From Acidimicrobiaceae bacterium (GTDB lineage: Bacteria > Actinomycetota > Acidimicrobiia > Acidimicrobiales > RAAP-2): DNA of 59,921 bases. The DNA lies in contig PKYK01000070.1 in assembly GCA_003133665.1 (NCBI GenBank), forward strand, positions 1-59,921, written 5' to 3'. The notes beneath the pieces were generated by a model, which did no database searches, was not told the DNA's origin, and was given only the letters and a program-made list of their open reading frames with translations. Of the stretch, positions 8,210 to 18,485 are shown in pieces. The position numbers and the translations under genes are program-made. Within the stretch, counting starts at the first letter, position 1, and every line of letters begins with the position of its first letter.

Positions 8210-8748
8210 CCAGCCTCGACGGCCTGCGTAGCCAGATCGAGCGGATCGTTCCCGTCGACGAACGCGAAGCGGCGTCGATCGCCCAGACGTTGGACCGACT
8301 GGGCTGGCCCGGTGACCCCTTCGACGAAGAGGCCAACGACCACCACCTGACGGCGTCGGCCTTCGTCATCTCGCCGCGTGGCGTGATACTGCACCGACAT
8401 CGCCGCCTCGGCATCTGGGTGCAACCCGGTGGCCACGTCGACCGGGGCGAGGACGTTGAGCAGGCCGCGCTGCGAGAGACGTTGGAGGAGACCGGTCTCG
8501 CGGTGCGCCACCTGGACCCGGTGGAGCTCTTTCACGTCGACGTGCACCCCGGACCGCGGGGGCACACGCACTACGACCTGCGCTACGTCCTGGTCGCGCC
8601 ACCCGACGACCCGGCACCGGCGGAGGGAGAGAGCCCCGACGTCTTCTGGTTCGACTTCGCTGATGCCCTGAAGCGCTGTGAGCCGGCGCTGGTCCCGGCG
8701 CTCGAGAAGCTGCACCAGGCGTCATTCGAGTGGAACGTGCGAGACTGA
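8206..8748 (+). CDS. NUDIX hydrolase
   Basis: A 180-residue protein with a complete NUDIX box at about residues 75-97: G-H-V-D-R-G-E, then REtLEEtGL, which fits GX5EX7REUXEEXGU. The preceding WVQPGGHVDRGE stretch and later GHTHYDLRYVLVAP are usual for hydrolases of nucleoside diphosphate derivatives. The substrate is unknown; possibilities include oxidised nucleotides or ADP-ribose. It starts with GTG overlapping the previous stop by four bases and is followed after 4 bases by the zinc-ribbon gene. Confidence 0.9.
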   Translation: MTSLDGLRSQIERIVPVDEREAASIAQTLDRLGWPGDPFDEEANDHHLTASAFVISPRGVILHRHRRLGIWVQPGGHVDRGEDVEQAALRETLEETGLAVRHLDPVELFHVDVHPGPRGHTHYDLRYVLVAPPDDPAPAEGESPDVFWFDFADALKRCEPALVPALEKLHQASFEWNVRD

Positions 8749-8752
8749 TTCA

Positions 8753-9463
8753 GTGAGTGAGACCGCAGCCGTTCGCGCCTTGATGGAGGCAGACCGCTGG
8801 ATCGATCGAGTCAGTGCCCAGCGCAGTCACCTGCCCGAGATGAGCGAACTGGCGACCGTCGAAGACGAACTGCGCGGGTTGGTGAAGGCCCTGCAGGAGG
8901 CCCAGGCCGCCCAGGCCCCGGTGCGCACCGCCTACGAGGACGCCGCGCGAGAGGCGGAGCGCCTGCGCCATCGCGCCAACGACCTGGAGAAGACGCTCTC
9001 GGCATCGACCGCCAACGCCCGCGAACTGGCGGTGTTGCAACGCGAGCTCGAACACGTGCGTGAACTGCTGGGCCGGGCCGAGGACACCGAACTCGAGTTG
9101 CTGATCGAGGTCGAGCCCCTCGACGATCTGGTGAGCGCCATCAAGAGCCGGGCGCAACCGGCGGTCGCCCGACGCGCCGAACTGCAGCGACTGATCCTCG
9201 AGCTGCAGGCCTCCCTCGAGGAGGAGTTGGTGTCGCTGCGCGAAGCCCGCCAGGAGCGGGCCCGGGCCGTCTCGGCCGAGATGCTCGCCCGATACGACCA
9301 CGCGCTCGCTCGGGTCGGGGCGTCGGGGGCCGCGCAGGTGGACCAGGGCCGTTGTGACGGATGCCGCATCGCACTCTCGCCGCTCGACTTTGACCGGTCG
9401 AAGGGCCTGCCCGAGGGGACGTTGCTGGCCTGCCCCGAGTGCGGGCGGCTGCTGCTGCCGTGA
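8753..9463 (+). CDS. Zinc-ribbon coiled-coil protein (Rv2229c/HP0958 type)
   Basis: A 236-residue protein made of a long coiled coil (about residues 5-185, dense in Glu, Arg, Leu, Ala) and a C-terminal C4 zinc ribbon: CDGC near residue 206 and CPEC near residue 229. This is the zf-RING_7 architecture of mycobacterial Rv2229c and Helicobacter HP0958, thought to bind nucleic acid or scaffold partners. As in mycobacteria, it sits directly before a histidine phosphatase-domain gene (GTGA overlap), supporting a shared but unknown role. Start GTG at 8753 follows the NUDIX stop by 4 bases. Confidence 0.85.
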   Translation: MSETAAVRALMEADRWIDRVSAQRSHLPEMSELATVEDELRGLVKALQEAQAAQAPVRTAYEDAAREAERLRHRANDLEKTLSASTANARELAVLQRELEHVRELLGRAEDTELELLIEVEPLDDLVSAIKSRAQPAVARRAELQRLILELQASLEEELVSLREARQERARAVSAEMLARYDHALARVGASGAAQVDQGRCDGCRIALSPLDFDRSKGLPEGTLLACPECGRLLLP

Positions 9464-10053
9464 TCATCCTCGTGCGCCACGGACAGACCACCACCAACGC
9501 GAAGAATCTCCTGGTTGGCCGGAGCGACCCCGAACTCACCGAATTCGGCGAGCGTCAGGCCCGCGCGCTGCAGCCCATGCTCGCCGACGTTCGCGAAGTG
9601 TGGGTCTCGCCGCTTCGTCGGGCGAGGGCCACCGCCTCGCTGGCGATTCCTCGCCTCGAGGCCACCGTGAAGCCATCGTTCATCGAGGTTGACTACGGCC
9701 ACCTCGAAGGTCAGCCACTGAACGCGGTCACGATCGACCAGTGGCACTCTTTTGAGACCGACCACAGCGTCTCGCTCGGCGACGGCGAATCACTGGCCTC
9801 GGTCGATGCGCGGGTCCACGCCGAACTCGACGCGCTGCTCGCGGACCGGTCGAGCCTCCTGCACGAGCACCATCACCATCTGGCCATCGTGAGCCACATG
9901 TCGCCGATCAAGTCGGCGATGGCGTGGGCGCTCGGCGTTCACGGCTCGGTGGCGTGGCGAACGCGCTTGGACAACGGGTCAATCACGACCATCTCGGTGC
10001 GACGAGACACGCCGGCGCTGGTGCATTTCAACGTGGTGCCGCCCCTCGGGTAG
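9460..10053 (+). CDS. Histidine phosphatase family protein
   Basis: A 197-residue phosphoglycerate-mutase-like phosphatase. The RHG motif is at the very N-terminus (ILVRHGQTTTNAKN) and supplies the phospho-accepting His. Other motif parts are the arginine in WVSPLRRARATAS, the acid in EVDYGHLEG and the second His in AIVSHMSPIKSA. In mycobacteria the corresponding domain is fused to RNase HI (Rv2228c, with alpha-ribazole phosphatase activity reported); here it stands alone. The GTG at 9460 overlaps the zinc-ribbon stop. Last gene of the operon; its stop abuts the convergent PAQR gene with no gap. Confidence 0.85.
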   Translation: MIILVRHGQTTTNAKNLLVGRSDPELTEFGERQARALQPMLADVREVWVSPLRRARATASLAIPRLEATVKPSFIEVDYGHLEGQPLNAVTIDQWHSFETDHSVSLGDGESLASVDARVHAELDALLADRSSLLHEHHHHLAIVSHMSPIKSAMAWALGVHGSVAWRTRLDNGSITTISVRRDTPALVHFNVVPPLG

Positions 10054-10719
10054 TCAGCGAAGGGCAATCGCCAGCGCGACGAAGTGCAGTCCCGCGCCGA
10101 GCAGCGTGCAGGCGTGAAAGAGTTCGTGGTAGCCAAAGACTCGCGGCGAGAGCCGGGGCCGCTTGGTGCCGTAGAAGACCGCACCCACCGAATAGGCCAA
10201 TCCTCCGGCGATGATGAGCGCGAAGACCCACGGTCCGCCGCCCCGATAGATCTGCGGCATCACCGTGACGGCGGCCCATCCCACCACCAGGTACGGCAGC
10301 GTGTTCACCCACTTGGGGGTGTCGAGGGCGAGTTGGCGAATGGCGATGCCCACCGAGGCCCCACCGCTGATGACGAGTATCAGCACGAGGCGAATCGTCC
10401 CGTGCATTGTCAGTCCCGAAATGGCGAGGTAACTGCCGGTGATGGCGAGGAAGATCGTCGAGTGGTCAGCGCGCCGCCACGCTCGGCGTCGCGCGGGCGA
10501 CCAGTTCACGCGGTGAAAGAGGGCGCTCGTGACCATCATCGAACCGACACCGGCGATGTAGCAGAGCACCCAGCCGACCTGGGGCCACGTCTGGGCGCGC
10601 ATCAACAGGATCGGCGAACAGGCGAACAGCACGACGGCCCCCACGACATGGAGCCATCCGCGCATCAGAGGCTTGACGTGCGCCGCCGTCACCTCCGACT
10701 CGGGCGAGGTGTCGTTCAT
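10054..10719 (-). CDS. trhA: Haemolysin III / PAQR-family membrane protein
   Basis: A 221-residue protein with about seven transmembrane helices. Family signatures are visible: SALFHRVNWSPARRRAWRRADHSTIFL in the first half and FGYHELFHACTLLGAGLHF near the end; the conserved Ser, Asp and His residues probably coordinate zinc. Bacterial TrhA proteins influence membrane-energetics homeostasis. I set the start at ATG 10719 because upstream codons enter the intergenic region. It is monocistronic, convergent with the phosphatase and divergent from the aldo/keto reductase. Confidence 0.88.
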   Translation of the reverse strand: MNDTSPESEVTAAHVKPLMRGWLHVVGAVVLFACSPILLMRAQTWPQVGWVLCYIAGVGSMMVTSALFHRVNWSPARRRAWRRADHSTIFLAITGSYLAISGLTMHGTIRLVLILVISGGASVGIAIRQLALDTPKWVNTLPYLVVGWAAVTVMPQIYRGGGPWVFALIIAGGLAYSVGAVFYGTKRPRLSPRVFGYHELFHACTLLGAGLHFVALAIALR

Positions 10720-10779
10720 GGGCCCACCATAGATTGCGCGACTCGAACGCGGCAACGGCGCCCGGCCAGAGACGACGAA

Positions 10780-10813
10780 GCCCGTCTGCGCTGACGAATC
10801 AGTGCAGACGGGC
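10780..10813. other. Inverted repeat, possible terminator or operator
   Basis: Ten-base perfect arms GCCCGTCTGC and GCAGACGGGC surround a 14-base loop in the 213-base spacer between two divergent genes. No clear U-run follows on either strand, so termination is uncertain; an operator is equally possible. Confidence 0.4.
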
Positions 10814-10932
10814 CCTCGAAGTTTGGCCCCCCCAGCCAATAGTCAAGAAATTACTCGGCGCCGAACCACTACAGTGTCGCAGTAAGCCCACAATCGAAGG
10901 GTTGTGAGCAATTTCACATGAGAGGATCAACC

Positions 10933-11905
<973 letters not shown>

Positions 11906-11916
<11 letters not shown>

Positions 11917-13507
11917 GGACGCGCAGGGACTGTTCTCGTAACTCGAGCACCTCGTCGCACCACGCCATGACGCGCGGGTCGTGGGTTGCCACGATCACCG
12001 TGGCTCCCTCCGAGGCGAGCAGCGCGAGCACCGTCTCGGTCTCCGCGCGGCCGAGGCCGCTGGTGGGCTCGTCGAGCAGGCAGATGGACGGGTTCGGGAC
12101 CATCGCGCGCGCGACGGCCACCCGCTGGCGTTCGCCGCGTGACAGGTCGTCCCATTTCGTCGACGACGTCGCGGGCAGACCCAGCGTGGCGAGATCGCTC
12201 AGGGTGTCGCGCGAGCTCGCCCGGCCGAGTCGCACGACGTCGAGGGCGAAGCCGCGCGCCAGTCCCGGCTCGCTCGCCAGGTAGGCCAGATGGCGTCGAA
12301 GAGCACCTTCGTCGATGCTGGCGAGCTGGACCCCGCCCACGCTGAGTGATCCGCCCTCGGGCGGTTCGAGGGCGCTCAGCGCACGAAGCAACGTCGACTT
12401 TCCCGAACCCGAAGGGCCGGTGATGGCGACCCGGCGACCCGGCGCCACCTCGAACGACGCGTTGGCGAGGATCACGCGGTCACCTTCGCGCAACGTCAGA
12501 TTCTCCGCGCGCATCGTCGAGTCACCGGGCCACGGCTGGTCGCCGGCGCGGGCGGGCGATTCGAGGTCCTCGAGTCGTTCGGCGGCGGCCGTCACCGCGA
12601 CCGCGGTGTCGAGCGCGCCACGCACCGCGGCGAGCGAGTCGTACGAGGAGAGCGCGATCAGGGCGACGACGACGGTCCAGGTCGGCGACGATACGGGGTG
12701 CCGCGCCACGAGGGTCCCGAGACCAACGGCGGTCACGAGCAGGGCCACGCCCTGGGACGCGCGCCGCTGGCGACGGAGGGTTCGTTCGGCGTCGCGAAGG
12801 GAATCTCGGCTCTCCCTTGATCGCTCCTCGAGAAAGGCGCCACCCTCGAGCAGCGTCAGCTCCGGAGCCACGGCGCTGAGTTCGACCAAGGTCGCCCGAT
12901 ACCAGCCCCGGGCCTGGCGCAACTCCCGGTCGGCGCGCACCAGGGGTCCAACGTTGGCGAACAGTCCCGCGAGGCCGAGGAGCTGGAGGAGGGCCAGGAG
13001 ACCGGCGTACGTCCACCACCCGGTGTGCGGCGGCAGCAGACCGATGACGAGATCGCCCAGCACGACGGTGGCGAGGGTGCTGCAGATGGGAATCACGCAC
13101 CGCAACCAGAGGTCCTGCAGCTCGTCGGTGTCACGCAGTGAACGTTCGAGGAGGTCCCCCGAGGCGTACGATCGCCATTTGGAGAAGTCCCAGCGGCCGA
13201 TCGAATTCACGAGCCACCGCCGCCAGCGAGTGACCGCCTGGAATCCCAGTCGATGCGCGCTGAGCCGTTCGTTGAAGCGGATGGGCGAGCGCAGGAACGC
13301 CAGGAGCTCGATGACTATCAGCACGCCCGCGACGGCCCGAAGACCCGGACGGGCGGCGCTCACGACCAGCAGCGCGATCGCGCCGACGAAGAGACCCACG
13401 TTGGTGAGCGAGGCCACGACGCCCGACACCATCGCGCGCAGCAGCGCGCCGCGTGGCGGCTGAGCCCGACGCAGCCAGCGCAGCAGGCGCGTTACGTCGG
13501 GGCTCAC
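11906..13507 (-). CDS. ABC exporter subunit, CydC-like, consensus NBD
   Basis: A 533-residue fused permease/ATPase. Membrane helices fill about residues 1-300. The nucleotide-binding domain has Walker A at 364-371 (GPSGSGKS), signature LSRGE at 455-459, Walker B with catalytic Glu (CLLDE, 476-480) and the switch His509 (ATHD), so this subunit can drive hydrolysis. The usual Q-loop Gln is not evident ([11 protein letters not shown]). Length and pairing resemble CydC of the cysteine/glutathione exporter, but no cytochrome bd genes lie nearby, so the cargo is open. The GTG start overlaps the stop of the partner gene by four bases. Confidence 0.82.
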
Positions 13508-15000
13508 GATTGAATCTCAACGCGCACGTGCGCGTCGCCCAGCACCGGGGTGTCGACGGTGGCTTCGATGATGGCGAGCGAGGGGTGGGCCTCGAGTGCC
13601 CTCGCGACCAGGTCGCGGGTGGGCCGATCGAGCACGCCGCCGATGTCGTCGATCACCAGCAGTGCAGTGTCGGCGAGCAGACTGCGAGCCAGGACGAGGC
13701 GAACCCTCTCACCGCTACTCAGACCCCGTCCATCGGCGAGCAGCGACGCCGAGAGGTCGGAAAAACGCGGACCAACGAGACCCAGGTCTGCCAGCTGCCG
13801 GTGCACTCTGGACGGCTCGACGTCGACGCCCAGCGTGAGGTTGTCCCACAATGAACCGGAGAAGAGTGCGCTCTCGACACTGACGTAGCCCACCTTCGCG
13901 TCGGAACGCCGCACGGATCCGCTTCGGGGCGTGCGCCACCCGAGCAACGTGTGAAGAAGCGTGGTCTTTCCGCTTCCAGAGGCGCCGGTCACCAACGTCC
14001 GGCTGGCCGAGCCGACGTGCAGGCTCACCGGCGCCGTGCTCGCTTCGGTCACGAGGTCAACCGCCGTGACCAGGTCATCGGCGGGTGGCGGGGAGGGGAG
14101 CGTCGTTGGCTGGACGAGCAACTCGAGTGATGCGGCGGCGTCCTCGCGCCGGTGGAACTCGCTGCCGAAGCGACGCACGTGGCCGAAGAGCTCACTCGTG
14201 GCCAACACGGCGATGAGCGCGTGACCCAGAGCGATTCTTCCGCCCAGGAGTTCAAACCCGACGACCATGGCGACGAGTCCGATGCTCACGCCACTGAGGA
14301 ACTCGGTCACCAGCGAAGACTCGAGGGCGACTCGGATCGCGCGCAACGCAATCGAGTGCTCCGAGTCGCTGATGGCGGCGATCTCGTTCGCGCCGTAAGC
14401 CACCGCGCCGAGCGCTCGCAGTTCGGGCGCGTGGTGGAGAAGTTCCAGCTGGCGCGACTCGAGGAGGGCACGTCGCTGGTGGTACTCCTCTTCCAGGGCG
14501 GCGCTGCGCTTGCCGGCACGTTGGTAGAACGGCACCGCGAGGGCCAGCAGCGCAATGACGATCACGGTGCTGAGCCATCCCGCCGCCCAGAACACGACCA
14601 CGAGGCCGAGAAGGGCGGTCTGGGCGCTCGCCTCGAGTAGTTCCAGCGCGGGGGCGTGTGACGCGTTGTCAATCGCGAGGGCCAGATCACCGCGACTGCG
14701 GCCACCTTCGCGACGAGGTTGTCGGAAGTGGCCTAGCAACTGGGCTCGCCACTGCTCGCGAATCACGCGTGCCGCCCGGTCGCTCCACTCGTCACCGAGC
14801 TGGGTCAGTATCCATCGGGCGGCGAGGGCCCCGATCAGCGTCCAGAGTCCGGTCGTGAGGTTGTCGTGGGCGACGTAGGTGAGACCACTGGCGACCACGA
14901 CGGCCAGTCCCAGCCCGGCGGCGGTCTGGAATGCCCCGAGCAGGCGCGCCGCGGTGTGGAAGGTGGCGATCGTCGGGGGTGAGGACGTCCGGGGGGCCAC
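13504..15000 (-). CDS. ABC exporter subunit, CydD-like, degenerate NBD
   Basis: A 498-residue fused permease/ATPase, first gene of the pair. Walker A is intact at 339-346 (GASGSGKT) and the signature is LSSGE at 427-431. Walker B reads LLVIDD, with Asp452 where the catalytic Glu should be, and the switch His position is Val482 (EATVD). The NBD should therefore bind ATP but hydrolyse it poorly, as in asymmetric heterodimeric exporters. The permease helices begin near residue 20. The start is GTG at 15000, placed by a leaderless promoter six bases away. Cargo unknown; thiol export by analogy with CydDC is only an inference. Confidence 0.8.
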   Translation of the reverse strand: MAPRTSSPPTIATFHTAARLLGAFQTAAGLGLAVVVASGLTYVAHDNLTTGLWTLIGALAARWILTQLGDEWSDRAARVIREQWRAQLLGHFRQPRREGGRSRGDLALAIDNASHAPALELLEASAQTALLGLVVVFWAAGWLSTVIVIALLALAVPFYQRAGKRSAALEEEYHQRRALLESRQLELLHHAPELRALGAVAYGANEIAAISDSEHSIALRAIRVALESSLVTEFLSGVSIGLVAMVVGFELLGGRIALGHALIAVLATSELFGHVRRFGSEFHRREDAAASLELLVQPTTLPSPPPADDLVTAVDLVTEASTAPVSLHVGSASRTLVTGASGSGKTTLLHTLLGWRTPRSGSVRRSDAKVGYVSVESALFSGSLWDNLTLGVDVEPSRVHRQLADLGLVGPRFSDLSASLLADGRGLSSGERVRLVLARSLLADTALLVIDDIGGVLDRPTRDLVARALEAHPSLAIIEATVDTPVLGDAHVRVEIQS

Positions 15001-15006
15001 TACGCG

Positions 15007-15012
15007 ATGCTA
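15007..15012 (-). promoter_or_regulatory. Leaderless -10 element of the CydD-like gene
   Basis: Reading leftwards, TAGCAT ends 6 bases before the GTG start at 15000. Transcription would begin at or next to the start codon. Confidence 0.5.
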
Positions 15013-15028
15013 ACGAGCGCGTCGAGGA

Positions 15029-16786
15029 CTAGAGGGGGTCATCGCGATGAGCCAGCGCGCCAGCGGGGCCGTTCAACCAATCACGCAGCGCCTTGGTGGC
15101 CCGGCAGTCGTCTTCGTTGTACTCAAGGATTCGTCGGCGCGAGGCCTCGGCGTCGCCGCCGTTGCCCCGGGCGACCTCGTACCAGAGCATCGATGCTTCA
15201 CCACTGGGATTGACGTCGCGCCATCGGAATCCGGCCGCACCCGCCAGTTGCTTCAGCCCCAATGGCCCCTCGGTCTGAATCTGGCGCTGGGCCTGTTCGT
15301 GAAGGTCGATCCATTCCGAAGGCGACGTGCGACGAAACGCCTCCAGGTGCGCCATCGTCGGTCCGCCGCCGACCGGCGTCGATACGGCCCGGTTCATCGC
15401 GCCGTCTTCCGCCTGGGCCCAGAAGCAGTACGCGGCGACGGTGCGGCCCTGGTCGTGGCAACGTTGGCGCAGATCGGAGAACCAGGCCCAGAAGTCCGCG
15501 AAGATCGCCGCCTCGGCCTGTGACGTGAGTTCGCCCCATTCGACGAACGCCCGGTAGCCCGGTTCCACCCCATCGACCGGTTCACGCACCGTCACGCTGG
15601 CGCCCCACAGGTAGGTGGCGTCGTCGTAGCTCTCCATGTCGACGTCGATCTCCACGTCGGCGGTGGGACAGCCCATCTGCTCGGGCGCCTTCGTGCGCAA
15701 CGAACTCCCGCGAACGTGGGCGCGCGCCCGGTAGATCAGGTCGTCGAGCTTGTCGATCACTCGACCGAGATGATCCTCGCGTTCGAAGTCGACGTGGGGG
15801 GTCACGACCTTGTTGCGGGCCTGATGGGCACGGACTGGATCCAGTCGGGCGAGTTGGCTCCTCGTCGTGACGCCGTGCTCGCGCAGCAGCAGTTGCTGCT
15901 CGAGACTGGTGAAGCGGGTGAGCGACACGTCGTCGGTGGCTTCGAGCTGCGCTTCGCAGTTCGCTCCGTAGGGACATTCCAGGCATTCGCGGTGCCAGAA
16001 GGGCGACGTGGGAAAGCCGCCCCGTGTCGCGAGCCACTCGTCGTGCTGGTTCAGAACGGCGAGGCGCTGTGCGTAGAGCGCGTCGTAGGTCGTCAGGTTG
16101 AAGCGCGGGTAGTTGCCAGTCGCCAGGTCGAACCACCAGACGTGACGGTGACGATCGATCATCGCGACGCGCGCGGCGGGGTCGCCGTAGCCCTGGGCCT
16201 GCAGCACACGCGTGGCGTGCGCCAGGACGATGCCGTTTCGCGTCACCGTCGGCGTCGATCGCACCCCGACCCCGTCGGTGAAGGACGCGTCGCCCGGCGC
16301 GAGACTCTTGAGCGAACCCTCGAGGATCCGCCTGGTCGTCGCTGATTCGATTATCTCGTTGTTCTTGATGATGACCGGTGCGTAGGCGAATTTGGCGTCG
16401 ACGCGTCCGACGCGCACCAACGCGTGGACCGTCGACCGGCGTTGGCCGTCGCGGTCGGGGGCCAGTCGGGGATTCAGGAGAAGTTCGGCTCCCGCGTCCA
16501 TCATCTGGGTGGTCTCGTCCGGGCTCTTGGGCATCGCGGCGTTGGGGTGCAGAATCCGGAGTTCTTCGAGCGTGCCGCGGCGGTGCTCTTCGGCGTCACG
16601 GCGTCGACGCTCCATTTCCGCACTGGTGGCCGGCCGTTCGAAGTCGAAGGGCTCACCGCGACTGAGGGCCACTCGATGAACGCAGGCGACTATTTCGTCA
16701 CCGCGAAGGAGATCTGCCACGGATTGAAGCCTACGGTGCCGGCGGACCCTCGTTACGCCAGCTCTGCCAAAGCGAGGCGTACTCAC
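15029..16786 (-). CDS. TM0106-type RecB-like nuclease with RNase H-like domain
   Basis: A 585-residue protein matching the TM0106 family of predicted RecB-like nucleases. The N-terminal half holds the nuclease-like region, followed by a Cys cluster at CLECPYGANC (three Cys here) that may bind an Fe-S cluster with another residue. The C-terminal half is an RNase H-like 3'-5' exonuclease fold: DVEIDVDMESYDD supplies the first acids and LEYNEDDCRATKAL the last. Helicase domains seen in longer relatives are absent. The start is uncertain: GTG 16786 overlaps the upstream ABC gene by 56 bases, and GTG 16720 would remove 22 residues and the overlap. Function is unproven; DNA repair or processing is likely. 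Confidence 0.75.
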   Translation of the reverse strand: MSTPRFGRAGVTRVRRHRRLQSVADLLRGDEIVACVHRVALSRGEPFDFERPATSAEMERRRRDAEEHRRGTLEELRILHPNAAMPKSPDETTQMMDAGAELLLNPRLAPDRDGQRRSTVHALVRVGRVDAKFAYAPVIIKNNEIIESATTRRILEGSLKSLAPGDASFTDGVGVRSTPTVTRNGIVLAHATRVLQAQGYGDPAARVAMIDRHRHVWWFDLATGNYPRFNLTTYDALYAQRLAVLNQHDEWLATRGGFPTSPFWHRECLECPYGANCEAQLEATDDVSLTRFTSLEQQLLLREHGVTTRSQLARLDPVRAHQARNKVVTPHVDFEREDHLGRVIDKLDDLIYRARAHVRGSSLRTKAPEQMGCPTADVEIDVDMESYDDATYLWGASVTVREPVDGVEPGYRAFVEWGELTSQAEAAIFADFWAWFSDLRQRCHDQGRTVAAYCFWAQAEDGAMNRAVSTPVGGGPTMAHLEAFRRTSPSEWIDLHEQAQRQIQTEGPLGLKQLAGAAGFRWRDVNPSGEASMLWYEVARGNGGDAEASRRRILEYNEDDCRATKALRDWLNGPAGALAHRDDPL

Positions 16787-18485
16787 CCTTCAGCGCGACC
16801 AATTCCTCGTGCGTTCCCAGTTCGGCGATTCTCCCGTCAACGACAACGCAGACGCGATCGGCATCGTGGGCGGTATGCAGGCGATGGGCGATGGCGATGA
16901 CGGTCCGTCCCTCGAGCACCGCACTGAGCGAGCGTTCGAGATGACGCGCCGCCCGGGGGTCCAACAGCGCCGTCGCTTCGTCGAGAACGAGTGTGTGAGG
17001 ATCGGTGAGTACGAGACGCGCAAGCGCCAGTTGCTGGGCCTGCCCCGGCGTGATCTGGTGACCCGTGGTGCCGAGTTCGGTCCTCAAGCCCTCGGGCAGT
17101 GCGCTGACCCAGTCGAGCGCGTCCACTGCGTCGAGGGCGCGCTCGATCTCGTGGTCGGTGGCGGCGGGCTTGGCGAGGGCCAGATTTTCGCGCACCGTGC
17201 CGATGAAGATGTGGTGCTCCTGGGTCACCAGTGCGACGTGCCGACGGAGCATGGCGAGAGGCATCGTCGACAGGGCCACGTCGCCCACCTTGACCGATCC
17301 ACTGCGCGGAGCGTCAATGCCGGCGAGCAGCCGTCCCAATGTCGATTTCCCGGCTCCCGAGGGACCGACGATCGCGAGCCGCTCACCGGGCTGGATCGTC
17401 AGCGAGACGCCGCGCAGGACATCGTGGCCACTTCGGTAGGCGTAGTGCACGTTGTCGACCGTGATGACCTCATTGGCGGGCTCCGCACCTTCAGTCGGTC
17501 GATCATCATGGACGACCGAGACGCCGACGAGCCGGGCCAGCGACGTTTGGCCGATCTGCAGCTCGTCGAGCCACGAGACGATCCGGTCAATCGGGTCGTT
17601 GATCTGCACGACGTAGAGGGTGACCGTGGTCGCGGCGGCGATGGAGATGTGGTGGTGCAGCGCGAGCCAGCCGCTCCAACCAAGCGTCGTCGCCACCGCG
17701 ATCGCGAAGGCGGTCTCCACCGTCGGAAACCAGACGAGGCGCATCAAGAGGGTGTACATCTCGGAGTAGAAGGACTCGCGGATGTTGGCGTCCACGCGCT
17801 TTTGTTGGCGCGGTCCGAGACGGTGCGCGTCGATGGTGCGGGCGCCTTCGGCCGTTTCGGACACAGTGCCCGACATCGAGGCGTAGCTCATGCGTTCGCG
17901 CATGTAGCCCGGGGTGGCGTAGTGGAGGTACCGCCGAGTCGAGAAGAACAAGAGGGGAAGCGATACCAGACTGGCGATCGCCGCCACCGGACTGACGAGC
18001 AGCATGGCGACCAGCGTCAGGACAGCCTGGACGAGGGCAACGAGCCATTCGGGTACCGCGAAGCGAACGGTGCGCGACAGCGCTTCGATGTCGTTCGTCG
18101 TGCGGCTCAGGAGATCGCCGGTGCCGGCCCGTTCGACGTCTACGAGCGGAAGGGCCAGCACACTGGCGAGGAACTCCTCGCGAAGCTGGGCAAAGACGCT
18201 TTCGCCGAGGATGTAACTGCGACGCCGGGCGAGAAAGGAGAGCCCGGCGTAGGCGAGTGACGACACGAACAGCCCGCCGACGTACCACGAGATTCGCGAC
18301 GACGTCAGCTGGTGACTCACGGCGGAATTGGTGATCCGCCCGACGATCCACGCCGGCACGAGGGCCATCACCGCGGCGAGACCGTAGAGGGTGAGCATCC
18401 GGGTCAGTTGGCCCCGGTACTGGCGGACCAGGACTCTCGCGTGAGCGCGCACGACGCTCGGATCGGCGATCGGGAGCTGGCTCAC
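16731..18485 (-). CDS. ABC exporter subunit with functional Walker motifs
   Basis: A 584-residue half-transporter with six membrane helices (residues about 25-310) and an NBD. Walker A is at 374-381 (GPSGAGKS), the Q-loop Gln at 422, Walker B with catalytic Glu at 499-503 (LVLDE) and the switch His at 534. The signature is ITPGQ (478-482) rather than LSGGQ. That defect is complementary to the partner encoded just upstream, whose signature is good but whose Walker motifs are lost. The two would form one working ATP site. The start overlaps the partner's stop by four bases. Cargo unknown; lipids, peptides or drugs are typical of this class. Confidence 0.85.
   Translation of the reverse strand: MSQLPIADPSVVRAHARVLVRQYRGQLTRMLTLYGLAAVMALVPAWIVGRITNSAVSHQLTSSRISWYVGGLFVSSLAYAGLSFLARRRSYILGESVFAQLREEFLASVLALPLVDVERAGTGDLLSRTTNDIEALSRTVRFAVPEWLVALVQAVLTLVAMLLVSPVAAIASLVSLPLLFFSTRRYLHYATPGYMRERMSYASMSGTVSETAEGARTIDAHRLGPRQQKRVDANIRESFYSEMYTLLMRLVWFPTVETAFAIAVATTLGWSGWLALHHHISIAAATTVTLYVVQINDPIDRIVSWLDELQIGQTSLARLVGVSVVHDDRPTEGAEPANEVITVDNVHYAYRSGHDVLRGVSLTIQPGERLAIVGPSGAGKSTLGRLLAGIDAPRSGSVKVGDVALSTMPLAMLRRHVALVTQEHHIFIGTVRENLALAKPAATDHEIERALDAVDALDWVSALPEGLRTELGTTGHQITPGQAQQLALARLVLTDPHTLVLDEATALLDPRAARHLERSLSAVLEGRTVIAIAHRLHTAHDADRVCVVVDGRIAELGTHEELVALKGEYASLWQSWRNEGPPAP

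Noticed and set aside
12315..13463. 382-codon open frame on the plus strand
   Set aside because: It is antisense to the CydC-like gene, which has full domain support.
16809..18260. 483-codon open frame on the plus strand
   Set aside because: It is antisense to the ABC exporter gene; high GC content opens long frames opposite real genes. The composition (Arg/His/Asp-rich) is not protein-like.
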